Positions 44,106-54,742 of a stretch of DNA of 64,000 bases are shown here, piece after piece. This DNA comes from Ottelia alismoides. Taxonomy: Eukaryota; Streptophyta; Magnoliopsida; Alismatales; Hydrocharitaceae. Each line of letters opens with the position of its first letter. The first letter of the stretch is position 1. The stretch is taken from assembly GCA_037367405.1 (NCBI GenBank), contig JAZKJV010000605.1, positions 124,001 through 188,000 on the forward strand, read 5' to 3'. The translations under genes and the position numbers were made by a program. A model generated the notes under the pieces. It worked only from the letters and a program-made list of their open reading frames with translations, was not told where the DNA came from and did no database searches.

Positions 44106-45796
44106 TTATTATCGCCTGGCTTTGGATTGAGGCCATTGGTATACCTAATATGACCATGACCCACAAACGCTATCTGGAAACAGTCAAGGCATGTATTTCT
44201 AACCAGTTCATCCCCAGGATGAGATCAAAGTCCTCCATTTCAATAAGTAGTAGGGAAACGGGTAACAGATGTCTTGTTATCTGTACTACACAGTTATCTA
44301 AGATTTCTCGAATTATAAATACTTTTTTTTTGACACTCGAATTATAAATACTTGTCCTCTTTGTCCCTTGATCAGATAGAACTATTGTACTTCTACAGGT
44401 ATCTTAACCAAATTGGTATTAATCGTCGAGTAATGAATGAATGCGAAGCACTAGAATCAAACAAGGCATGTACTGAAAGGCCATGAATAGTAACGATACC
44501 TCGTACGACCTTGTTTGAATTGTAAAAATGTTCTTCAGTGATTGTATTAAGCTGGCCATTAGGAATAGGCAAGCTAGAGACTGCAACGCTTTGTGGTAGT
44601 TGTTGTATAGGAGATGGTTCTTGTGATTCGTGACCTCTACCCTTTCTTCCTCCATGTGTTTCTTCATTGCTCGAGACGGATGCGACATTGTTAGTCAAGG
44701 TGCTACAACCCTAATTCTCTCAATTGTGGACAGCCTTTCTTAAAGTGACCTTCTTGATGACAGTAATAACATGCACGTGTTCCTGTCTGAGCTGAAGACC
44801 CAACCACAGAGGTACTAGCTCATGTTGCTGAGTTATGAGGGTATAGTGAAGGTCTAGAGAAACCACCTCTATTTTATAATTTCTAGCAACAAGGTCTGTG
44901 GCGAGCTTATACCTAAACCAACTGGATGATAGCGGCGGTCTCTACGGTTATAATTTGCATTGCATTTGGATGGACCATCACTAAAGTGGAAACATATTCT
45001 TTGGCGGTTTTCATCCATTTCTACCTCAATACGAGAGATGAGTCCATTGCTTCATCTATAGTAGGGGCTCTATAACCTCCTAACTACTCTCTAAGATCTC
45101 CCTGAAGCTCGCTAATAAAATTGGTAAAACACTCATGTGGTGAAGATTTTAAAGCTGGGGAGTAAAGTAGTAGCACGGTAAAATGAATATGGATAATCTC
45201 ATACAGTCTTGTAGCCTTGGGTCAGAGAAGCCAACTCCCTCCTCTTCAATTCTTCCCAATGGGAGGGACAGAAGTGAGCTTGGAACCTTTCTTCAAAGGC
45301 ATCCCATGGAAGGCGATCTACTAATTTCTTAAAAATAACTCTCTATCATCGTCTTGCATAGTTAACTAGAGAGTAGTCAACAAAGTGCACCCAAGTGTCT
45401 GCTGGTGCATGTATTATCCTCAACATCCTACTAACACTAGCAAGCCATAATTCAGCCTCAGCAAGTGTCTCTATGCCTTTGAATCGAGGAATATTTCCCT
45501 TTCGATAATTGTCAAATAATTTTTGGTCTAAGAAGGGCCTTCTCCATTGCTCCTTCAGCTGGAGTAGGAGCAGACTCAGTGAAAGGATGGTAACTAGATT
45601 CCTCCTCGTAAAGGTGAACGGAACCCTCAACCCTAGCATCCACAGGTTTAGATGCCTCGGGTCTCTCAGCTTGTGCATTGAGCCACTTCTCTAATGCATA
45701 TTGCATTTGCCCCATCTCTTGAAGCATTGCCATCATAGCCGCTAATTGCCCAGACACGTCTCGATATGTCATGATATCGGGATGAATCAAGGTCAA
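44106..45796 (-). pseudogene. Gypsy-2 gag and protease
   Basis: Gag begins at 45796 (MTLIHPDI, then AAMMAMLQEMGQMQYALEKWLNAQ) and continues with FDNYRKGNIPRFKG, AEAELWLASVSRMLRI and, after frame changes, a CCHC knuckle CYYCHQEGHFKKGC (44722-44775). The protease reads VTIHGLSVHALFDSSASHSFI (active site DSSA in place of DSGA) and, past the micro-insertion at 44325, EMEDFDLILGMNWLEIHAL. The element is cut there; pol is missing. Copies of this gag type are common in plant chromoviruses. Confidence 0.82.
44307..44353 (-). mobile_element. ultra-short LINE-tail insertion with 18-bp duplication, in Gypsy-2
   Basis: The 18-mer CTCGAATTATAAATACTT occurs at 44307-44324 and 44336-44353. The insert is TTTTTTTGACA (11 nt), TGTC plus A7 on the minus strand. 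It lies in the protease frame, so it is later than Gypsy-2. Confidence 0.65.
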
Positions 45797-45832
45797 AGGT
45801 TAGATCCTATACGTCTTAGCATGATGTGCATA

Positions 45833-46060
45833 CAATGCCCTAAATGTCGATTTCAATCACCATTTCGGTAACTAACCGAAAACGAAATTTCAGTCGAATT
45901 TTGGTGGAAATTCGATCGAAATTTTGATCATTTCGGTTATTTTTTATACCAGGGCCCTCATATTTCGATCATTTCGGCAATTCCGGACGAATTTCAATTT
46001 TGACTAGATATCGATATTCGACAGAAATTCGACTGAATTTCGTTGAAATTTGATGCCATG
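45833..46060. mobile_element. TTTCGACGAAA-type hAT-like MITE, copy in the Gypsy-2 leader
   Basis: 228 bp, ends CAATGCCCTAAATG and CATGGCATCAAATTTC (inverted), flanked by TGTGCATA / TGTGCAAA (7 of 8; 45825-45832 and 46061-46068). Internal AAATTTCG/CGAAAT repeats and a GGGCCCTCATAT segment match the copy at 48566 in the opposite orientation. It sits between the primer site and gag. Confidence 0.8.
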
Positions 46061-46190
46061 TGTGCAAAAGGGCAATGACTTGTAAATAGTACTAAAGTCA
46101 ATTATTAAGATCAAAGGATCTTAATACAACGTTAGTTTCTGAACACCGCTCATAATTGTCAATTGCTGAATAAAGTACTGGAGAAATCGG

Positions 46191-46202
46191 GCTCTAATAC
46201 CA
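46191..46202 (-). promoter_or_regulatory. primer binding site of Gypsy-2
   Basis: The minus strand reads TGGTATTAGAGC, one change from the tRNA-Met site TGGTATCAGAGC, 3 nt from the inferred LTR end. Confidence 0.8.
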
Positions 46203-46205
46203 AAC

Positions 46206-48960
46206 TATCACGATCCTGATTCCGGGTCGTCAGATCCTCTCATATCCGGATCTAGTTGCTTAGCAATAATTTATTCAGCAATCACATCTAACATTCAAAA
46301 ACAAACTGCAATTAAAAATACTAAGAAAGAAGCATTCAACACTTTTTTATACACAAAATAAAGTTTAAATGATGCATTGTCTGACTATAACCATTTACAT
46401 GTACATCATCTGGAAAGGAAATGCACAAAAAAATTATCAACTACCTTAAGGAGTAATGTTATTGTAGCCGGTTGGATGGCTATTGTCCATGTGATGACTC
46501 TTCGATGTCTGTAGAGTTTTTAGAAAACATAGGAAAGAAATGAGCAAGTGATCAATAACGAAGAAAAGAAACATAGACCAAGCATGATATTTGCAAGGTT
46601 TAGCAAGCCAAATTATACAACTATTCATTTATTCTATTTTTATTTTAATTGTTATACATTCTAATCCACGTCAGGGATTGGTCCTCTACCCTCTACAGGC
46701 CCTGAAGCTGTGGACACTCTGAGATTGAGGATTGCATTGATACTGATGAACTTAGGCTGTCGCCCATTGCCTCAACCAATTCTCCAATATACTCTTGATA
46801 ATAACTATTTTATTAGTAATCCAGGGTCTTTAGACCCTACCGCATGTTCAACACAAATGCATACCGTCGTCGAGGATCCGGTTGCTTTAAACCACAGGCC
46901 ATTTTCACCTTAATCTTTTTACCAATGGCTTATTTCAAGTGTTGTCGCAACCCAGCCGATAATCATTCCACCATGTGACTCCACATGGCACGACCACATC
47001 TTCCATCATTCAACCCAAAGACATTGGCATCTGGTACTACGTACTGCAAATCATTCATTCATTTCGTGCACACTTATCATAACAAGGCAACTGTATACCA
47101 CTTAGGTAGGATCACGCCAATACGAGTTCCTTTCGACAAACCTATAGGTTGCATGTCCGATTTGTAGTTATGCTCTCAGAACATCCTTAATATAACATAT
47201 GATCCATTTCAAGATCCATTTCAACAAACATCAATTTCCATGATGTAATTCCTCCGTTAAACCTTCGATTTGCTTATTCATCAACACTGAGTGTAAACTT
47301 ACATGTATATTAATTCATATATGTATATACTCATATTTATACTTATTTTAACTCCCAACCCCTAGCTTTCCAAGGCACTACATCAATTCGATGCTTAGAC
47401 GTTATTTAGGGGAATCACAAAGTAACTTTTCATATTTTCTCAAAAGTAGCCAAATAGGATTCTTCATAGCGAAGAACATAAAATTAAGAATTCCAACGAT
47501 CTCATATGAAAAATCCAACAGCAAAAGGTAGGATTTCTTTACCTAATTGTGCTCTCTCTCGCATATGCAGCACTTTATCGTGATTCTATTTCAGAAAGGG
47601 TGATATACGGCTCTTGAAACAATCGAATTTCACTTTTGTATCAAGAACACACAGAACATGCCAAGAACACGAATAACTTGTTTTTCCTCATAATTTCAAC
47701 AAAGTCTCCCCTTATACGGAGTGGTATTTCTAGGAAAATTTTACCAAAAATTCCCCTTATATTGGGACATATTGTTAAGAAAATTTTGATAGAGTTTTCC
47801 CTTATATCGAGAATTATTCTAAAGAAAAATGGAAAGAGTTTCCTCTATAAAATCATCGAGAGGAAAAACAGTAGTGAAAGAGAAAGAATATAACAGAACT
47901 GCAAGCGATGGAGAATCGGTAGACACTACGCATCTTAGATGAGTGAAGCATGTGACGAATCACAGGGTTCACAGATGGCCTAGCCGTCCGCACCTAAGTA
48001 GGGCGTTACACAGATTCCTCCATCAAAACAACTATAAAAAAATACAGAATCGGCAAGTCTCTTGTCAAGGGTGAGTGGGTCATATGAAGAACTCGTATGC
48101 TTACTGACGGTCGAGCCGCCTGCACCCGAGCAGGGCTATGCTCAGATTTCTCCTCGAACCACAACATAAAACGAATCGAAAAAGAAGATGAATCGAAAAC
48201 TTGTCTCAAGTTAGAGGTACTTACTTCCTACACGAAGACAACTAGGAGAGGATCGCATCGTCCTCCTCCCCGTCTTCTCGGCAGCGCTTCGTTAGTACTC
48301 ATTCCCCACCTCCATCTCCTCCTCTCGACTTCTCGACTCTAGCCATCGAGGTAGTTGTGGTAATAGAAATCGTAGAGAATGAATGGGTAGGAGGCTATTT
48401 ATAGGCTTCAGAAAACCATTAACGATGTTAGTAAATCATGGCTTAACCCGGTTAACGGTCTACGATTTTGGCCCATGGTTTTGACCAAGGCTTATCCTGA
48501 AACTTAATGCTTAAGTTAGAACCTTCCAGAAGCTTCTAGATTTGTTAATGACGTTTAATTAGAACCATGGTTTCAGATTTCGCAAAATTTCGACGAAATT
48601 TCGACGAAATTTCGATTTCGACAAGGAACCGAAATCTCGAGCGAAATGGCGATATGAGGGCCGTTTTCGATCATTTCTTCACAAATGGTGATCGATATGG
48701 GCAAAATGTCATCGAAATTTCGACGAAATATCGTATCGGCAGGGTATCGATATGATATCCGAAATCGATATTTAAACCCTTGATTAGAACTAGTCGTGAT
48801 TAATTTTCACTAATCTTTGATTAGTATTCACTAATGGTGATTAGTAATCCTTAATCTGTCCTTAGTCTCCTTAATTTCAATTAATTAGTCTTAATAATGG
48901 TCATTGAGGGTTAATGATGCCTTAAACCACCTTACTTTCTTTCTTCGGGAAATCATAACA
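46206..48960 (-). repeat. long 5' LTR of Gypsy-2, with a MITE in it
   Basis: The minus strand would start TGTTATGATTTCCCG (48960) and end CAGGATCGTGATA (46206) next to the primer site. CTATAAATAG at about 48395 is a promoter candidate, and the U5 side is rich in stops. About 135 bp is present as two diverged tandem units (starts near 47912 and 48046, AGAATCGG...CAGAT.CTCC). A MITE occupies 48566-48782. The length (2.76 kb, about 2.5 kb without the MITE) is large but known for plant gypsy elements. Without the mate LTR the left border is inferred. Confidence 0.55.
48558..48790. mobile_element. TTTCGACGAAA-type hAT-like MITE, copy in the Gypsy-2 LTR
   Basis: The element proper is 48566-48782 (217 bp), flanked by an exact 8-bp duplication ATTAGAAC (48558-48565 and 48783-48790). 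Ends are CATGGTTTCAGATTTCG and CAAGGGTTTAAATATCG (inverted). It is packed with TTTCGACGAAATTTCG repeats and has a central CGATATGAGGGCC segment shared with the copy at 45833. Confidence 0.9.
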
Positions 48961-49834
48961 ATTTGAAATGAAGTTTGCTTCACACGAAATAAATTTCATT
49001 GGTTTCTTTTTGACGAATCAAATCTTATGACACAGGATCTGAGAGATGGTCAAGTTCAAGGATTTACAGTTGACCATTGTGCTGGATTTTTTTGTGGTTG
49101 GTTTGTGGTTTCTCTCATCGCCGGACCACCATATTATGTCATGGAAACCCATCCACGGTGTTGTGGAGTTGTGGAGGAGGTTTGAATCTACCCACAGGAG
49201 GTTGTTGTTGTCGTTGTGGTATTTTTTGGCATCTAAAACTAGTCCGAGCTATGTTGGTGTTATGAAGTAAGTTCCCTGATTGTTGGGAGAACAATCCTTG
49301 GTTTGAGCTTCGTGCTCTTGAGTGTTGTTATGGGTTAGCCCACTCCTTGGGGACATTTTCTGCCTCTCTTTTCCAGGAGTGAATTGGGTTGTGTGTTATT
49401 GTCCTTCGACAAAATGCCATAAAGGTCTGGTACAATGTTGAAGGAGGGTGATATGTCTGACAATATTAGGGTTTCTCATGAAGATCCTTTTATATGTTGG
49501 TTGGGATTTTTTCCTACTCATTGTTCTGATTAGTTGAAGTGGGGCAGACAATCTCCGTGCACTCTTCCCTTGTTGGTTGCGGTTGGATGGAGCTTGGACT
49601 CTGTTGTGAATGGCATTGGGGTCTAATTCTTGTACAAATGGTGTGCGTCTCTTCTCATTGGGGTGAAAAGTGTCGTTAATGTTGGTTCTCTTGGGCTTTC
49701 AGTGACATTGGAGTGATTGTTTTTTATGCGGAAATTTGCTTCTTGGCTTGTTCATTCCTTGGTTGGATTGCTACAGTGATCAAAAGTTGGTTTTGTTAAG
49801 ATTTCAAGGCTTGGTGTGTTTCTTCTCTCATGGC
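48961..49834. other. T/G-rich sequence without a recognisable gene
   Basis: No domain was found. A frame at 49046-49270 has no family resemblance that I can name. The sequence may be the outer flank of Gypsy-2 or a decayed retroelement. Confidence 0.4.
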
Positions 49835-50077
49835 AGGTAATCCAAAACTTGGGTGGATAATTGATGACACCGATCATATGATGGGTGATCCAAAACTCTT
49901 TATGTCTTATAAGTTGGCCTCTGGCAAAGATCGAGTAGCCCTTATTGATGGATCTCATGTCCCAGTTGCGGGTAAAGGAAGTGTTTCTCTTCTTGATAAA
50001 TTTGATATCCATTATGCTTTTCATATTCCAGACATGCCTCTAAATATCATGTATGTTAGCAAGATAACAAAAGAATT
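49835..50077 (+). pseudogene. Copia-D, protease region
   Basis: The frame reads WIID...DHM.GDPKLFMSYKLASGKDRVALIDGSHVPVAGKGSV, then FHIPDMPLNIMYVSKITKE. The catalytic DTGA is damaged by a small deletion (WIIDDTDHMMGD). It is cut at 50077 by LINE-2 and resumes at 54732 with ITKEL...F.SD.C.LQDLVT. Gag and the 5' LTR were not found upstream, so the element is 5' truncated. Confidence 0.85.
50067..50077. repeat. target duplication of LINE-2, left copy
   Basis: ACAAAAGAATT, identical to 54732-54742; it merges with the poly(T) that follows. Confidence 0.85.
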
Positions 50078-50199
50078 TTTTTTTGAAGCTTAAAAGAGGG
50101 GGAGACACTCGGCGGTGTTCACCCCAATATATTAAAAGAGAAAAAGCAAAATAATAATTACATAGAGTATAGAAAAAGTAAGAAAACCGACCATCCGAG

Positions 50200-53100
50200 A
50201 GGAAGGCCGCATACAGTGCAAATCCCCAAGAAATCCCAAAAGGCTACCCCTGGGACCAGTCCTCCAGAAGCCGCATTGCTCGTATAATGATATTCTCCCT
50301 GTACAACCTTTGAGACGAAAAAATAGCCTCATTCCTCCCCAACCAAGTACTCCAAATCCTTGCAAGTGGGTCCAAAAGAAGCTTCCTGTCCCGACCACGT
50401 GAATTAACCAAGCTCTCACACACGGTCGGAAAGGAGACCGCATTGAGCCAAGGGACATCAACCCAAATCGAAAGAACAAGAGGGCATTCGAAGAACAGAT
50501 GGGTGATAGTTTCCCGTTCCGCACCACAGAGACCGCACGTCGGAGTAATATTCGGCAAGAAAACCGCACAACGATCGCGAGTCAAAAGCCGTCCACGACG
50601 AAGGAGCCAGAAGAACATACCAATGCGCTCCGGAATTTTGAGGGACCAAAGGAATCGACAGTCGCGCGCCAAGAGAGCGTCAACAGCATTCAAGGACGGA
50701 GAGAGAGCCAAATACGCCTTACGCGTGGAGAAAGACCCGTCCTTCCAGGTCCAGTGATCACGCCCACCAGACGGCCGAGGGGCATCAACAAGGAGAGCCA
50801 TAAGAGAAAGAAAGTCATCCAGCCGAAGCTCGGAAAGGCTGTCAGCGATCCTAGGACACCAGGAGTCGTTTTCCCAACAAGAGGCGACAGAGGCCTCCTT
50901 GTTCTCGACCAAAGCGAAGAGACGCGGGAACCGCAAATTGAAAGCACCCCTACCAGCCCAGTCATCTGTCCAGAATCAGAATGAGTTCCCATTGCCCAGC
51001 ACAGGCGCAAAGAGAGACCGATTTAGCCCAAAGACCTTCGTCACACCGCGCAAGAAAGGAGAGATGGAGCAAACAGAATTGCCCCTAAAACTGGCCGAGA
51101 ATTCCGCACCAAGCAAAGCCCGTAGAACATTAATCATAAAGCTATCGTCATTACCCCACACACGCGCAGCCCATTTAAGCAACAGAGAATTGTTAACCGC
51201 CTCCAGCCGTCGGACCCCTAAGCCCCCCAGACGCTTAGTACAGGTGATGTCGTCCCATCCAACCAAGTGAATCCCCCTTGTTTCATCACCATTTTTTCCC
51301 CACAGGAAACGACGCATGCATCTCTCCAACCTCAAATGAATCCCTTTTGGCAAACCACAGACCGATAAAAAATAGATGGGAATAGAGGCGAGAGCCGCTT
51401 TAAGAAGAATCAACCGCCTGCCCCTGGAAAGCATCACCGCACGCCAACCCGCAAGGCGTGCCTCCATCTTCTCCACAAGAGGCCTCCAATCGCGCAGACG
51501 AGAGCGTCCAACAGTAAGAGGGAGACCGAGATAATCAAACGGAAGAGAGGAGGGATTGGATCCCAGCAAACGAGCACATTCCAGGGCCTCCGCCTCCGGC
51601 AAGCCAAAAGGCACAACTTTAGACTTGGACACATTGATCGCCAGACCGGAAGCCTCGGAGAACAGATGCACAGTCGCGGCCATCCCGGCCACCGCATCAG
51701 GGCCCCCCTCAACAAAACATAGAGTATCATCAGCGAACTGGATAGAATGGACATGAAGGTCCCCAAAGAAGCAGCCCCGCGTCAAACCAGCCGCAGCCAC
51801 CCCCTCAATCATCCGAGGCAGGACGTCCGCCGCCAACACAAAAAGAAGAGGTGCAAGAGGGCACCCCTGACGAACGCCCCGACGCGGCTGGAAAAAGCCC
51901 CCAACAAGGCTACCGTTCAGTATAACAGAGAGAGAAGCCGTGGAAACACATCGCCGCATCCAAGAAATCTATACCACCGAAAAGCCCCGCCGACGCAGGA
52001 CAGACCACAGAAATTTCCAATCAAGGCAATCATACGCCTTGGCAAAGTCAATCTTCCATAGAATTCCTTGAGTATTCGACCTCCGCCACGTCCCAACGAT
52101 CTCCGAGGCCAACGCATAGCAATCAGAAATATTACGACCACGTATGAAGGCCGCCTGAGTAGAGGAAACCAGCGACGCTAACAAGGGAGCAAGTTGCCTA
52201 GCTAATGCCTTAGCGATGATAAGATATATCCCGTTGGACATAGAGATCGGGCGAAAGTCCTCAAAACGAGTGGCCGGGTGAAGCTTAGGAATCAACGCAA
52301 TTAGAGCCTTATTAATTTTGTTAAACTCACTGTTACCCGTCGCAAATTCATGAGCAACCGCCAGCACATCGCCGGCCACCACATCCCAAAAATCGCGGTA
52401 GAAAGCCACGGGGAAACCATCCGGACCCGGCGCGGCATTGTCATTAAGATCCTAGACCGCATCTTTAAGCTCCGCCAAAGAGAAAGGCCGCAACAATGCC
52501 GAGGCGTCCGAATCAGAAATAGAAGAGGCACCCCGCCCCAGCCAACGCCAGCAGCAAGGAGCGCTGGGAACGAACGCAAGCTTGGAGTGGTTAGCGAAAG
52601 CATCGCCAATCTCCTTGTCACCGGTAATGCGGGAGCCATACACCAAAATGGAGCGGATGGAATTGATTCTCCGACAACCACTAGCCACTCGGTAGAAGAA
52701 TGCAGTATTCGCATCCCCCTCCTTAATCCATTTCAAGCGAGATCGCTGACGCCATTCAGTAATTTGTTTCTTGTCCTCCGCCTTAACAACATCAAGTGCC
52801 GAGGCACGTTCATGGAGTTCCACCGAGGACAAATCTCGGTCATTCTCGAGACGGTCCAGCCGCATAATAATATCTTCCGCCGCCGATCTGGCGGCCACAC
52901 GGTTAAGACGTGTCTCCTTCTTGAAAGAGGCAAGCATGCGACGCAACGAAGAAAGCTTTTGATCCAAGCGAGAAGCAGCAGAGCCCGTAAAAAAACCCGG
53001 GACCAATGATCGCGCACCTTATCTCTAAAACCTGACTCCAGGAGCCAGCTCCTTTCATAGCGAAAGAGACCCCGGGGTAGAATCCCTTCCCCGGAGTCCC

Positions 53101-53785
53101 AAATAATAGGGTTGTGATCCGAAAAAGAACGCGGCCTTGAAGCCACCGAGCACAGAGGAAATAGATCCAAGAATTTACCATTTGCAAGGAACCGATCAAT
53201 TCTCGAGCGGGATGAATTATTTCGCCAGGTGTAAGAAATATCGTTGGGCACAAGGGCCTCCAAAGCCAAATCCGAAATGAGCGCAAGAAATTCCTCCGAG
53301 CCGGGGTCCCGCCCCCTGCGGCCACGCGGCCTATCCGTGGACAGAGCAGTAACATTGAAGTCGCCTCCCAATAGCCAAGGCACATCCGCATAATCAGAGG
53401 CCATGTCCCTCAAATCCTCCCAAAGATCCCTTCGCCGCAGATGACAAGTAGGAGCGTATATAGCCGTGAGAGCAAAAGAAACGTTGGAGTCAAGGCGAGA
53501 CAAAACCACAGTCAATGAATGTCTCCCCACGCGCATGGATTCGAATTTGAAAGTCCCCGAGCGCCAAGCAATAATAATGCCACCCGAATGACCGACAGCA
53601 TCCAAAGATCGAAAATCATCGACCGCAAGGGCACCGAAAGATCGCCAAAGGGACACATCAACACCAGAAAGCTTTGATTCGAGAATAAAGGCCACATCGC
53701 AATTCCATTCAGAGAGGCGCGAGCCCAAGGCCCGACGCTTGAGGGGATCCCCGAGTCCCCGAACGTTCCAAGAGAGTACCTTCAT
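50200..53785 (-). pseudogene. LINE-2 ORF2, endonuclease and reverse transcriptase
   Basis: The endonuclease (53785 down to about 53005) has MKVLSWNVRGLG, ILESKL (Q in QETK lost), AIYAPT, GGDFNV and FSDHNPIIW. A frameshift at about 53005 leads to RQRSRLKWIKEGDAN. Then TAG replaces the W of AVWDLN (about 52454). The reverse transcriptase has GPDGFPVAFYRDFW, PISMSNGIYLI, AAFIRGRNISD, WKIDFAKAYD and GVRQGCPLAP, with a further stop near 51970. QFADDTLCFVEG is the catalytic motif. The C-terminal zinc finger CGLCGAERETITHLFFEC and WLGRNEAIF close it. It is dead but well preserved. Confidence 0.9.
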
Positions 53786-54731
53786 TAAGAACCAAGGGAA
53801 CGTCCCCCAATAGGCGACAGACCAGCCGCCTCCGCCACCGCATCGCGAAGCGTCGCACAAGAGGAAACCAAGGGGGACCCGAGTCGAGGAAGCATTCGCC
53901 GCCTGTAATACTTGCCAAAACGAGAGGAAGAAACGGCCCCCCCACGGAGAGAGCACCCTCAGCCCCCGAGGTGACCACAATATGCAAGGCCGCGTCCCGG
54001 GGGGCGTCATCAGCAACAGCAATCAAGGAAACAATCGGAGGCGACCAAGCAGGCAGAGGAGGAGGAGTCGGAGCCAACAAAGCAGAGGAGTCGAAGTCCT
54101 CGAATAAAATCCCCGAGCGGACCTCCGCGGAAGCATCGGGCCCCCCATGGATACCCGCCAGAAAGACCGGATCCTGAGCAACGGACCCTTGAGGCAAATC
54201 AATAAAGGGATCCGGAGGCATAATTGGATCCTCAACAACCCGAATGTCCCGAAATCGAGGCCATGATCCGAATCTCACAGAACCGATATTGGAGAACTTA
54301 GCATGATTGCCCACGTGGCCTGAAAAGGAGATATGCTTACAGACAGCCGTCATAAGGGGCGTTGGCAGCGAAGGCGAATCGACTTCTAAGGGCCCCGAGG
54401 AGAACAAATCGTGCCTGCACGGATCTGAGCACGTCATCCGAGAATCGAAGAGGGGCCGCCCCGAGGGGGAACGCACTGCATGCGACCCCTCGTAAACCCC
54501 TCCAGCCGAGGCCACGTGGCAAGGAGAAGCCGAAGCGTCCACCCCCACTCCAAGGGAAGAACCAGCAGCGAAGTCCACCGGGGTAGGCGAAGCGGCCGCC
54601 GGCGCCGCCACCGGAGATAGAAAGTAGAACTCCACCTTGAACGACCATCGTCCGATCTTCAATGTCTCGAACAGAAACTTGTCCGCCGTAGTTGCGAGGA
54701 ATGAAGAAGAACATTCCAAGAGGATTTTCAT
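53785..54731 (-). pseudogene. LINE-2 ORF1, C-terminal two thirds
   Basis: It starts at the truncation with ILLECSSSFLATTADKFLFETLKIGRWSFKVEF, the end of the DUF4283-like core, and runs through a P/S-rich variable region. A frameshift near 53940 moves the conserved tail SSCATLRDAVAEAAGL to another frame, ending at TAA 53787-53785. That stop shares its last A with the ORF2 ATG (TAATG). Confidence 0.82.
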
Positions 54732-54742
54732 ACAAAAGAATT
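54732..54742. repeat. target duplication of LINE-2, right copy
   Basis: ACAAAAGAATT, pairing with 50067-50077; removing LINE-2 and one copy restores the Copia-D reading. Confidence 0.85.

Larger units (their letters stand above)
50078..54731 (-). mobile_element. L1-type LINE (LINE-2), 5' truncated, in Copia-D
   Basis: A 4.65 kb minus-strand LINE flanked by an 11-bp duplication. Its 3' end (50078-50150) is a poly(T) then GAAGC, and the 3' untranslated segment GGGGGAGACACTCGGCGGTG is shared with LINE-1 almost base for base. ORF1 lacks its N-terminus with the zinc knuckles, so the element is 5' truncated, which is normal for LINEs. Protein and 3' end show that LINE-1 and LINE-2 are one family. 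Confidence 0.92.

Noticed and set aside
46710..46913. Short plus-strand frame in the Gypsy-2 LTR
   Set aside because: No domain, no homologue that I recognise, and it lies within an inferred LTR.
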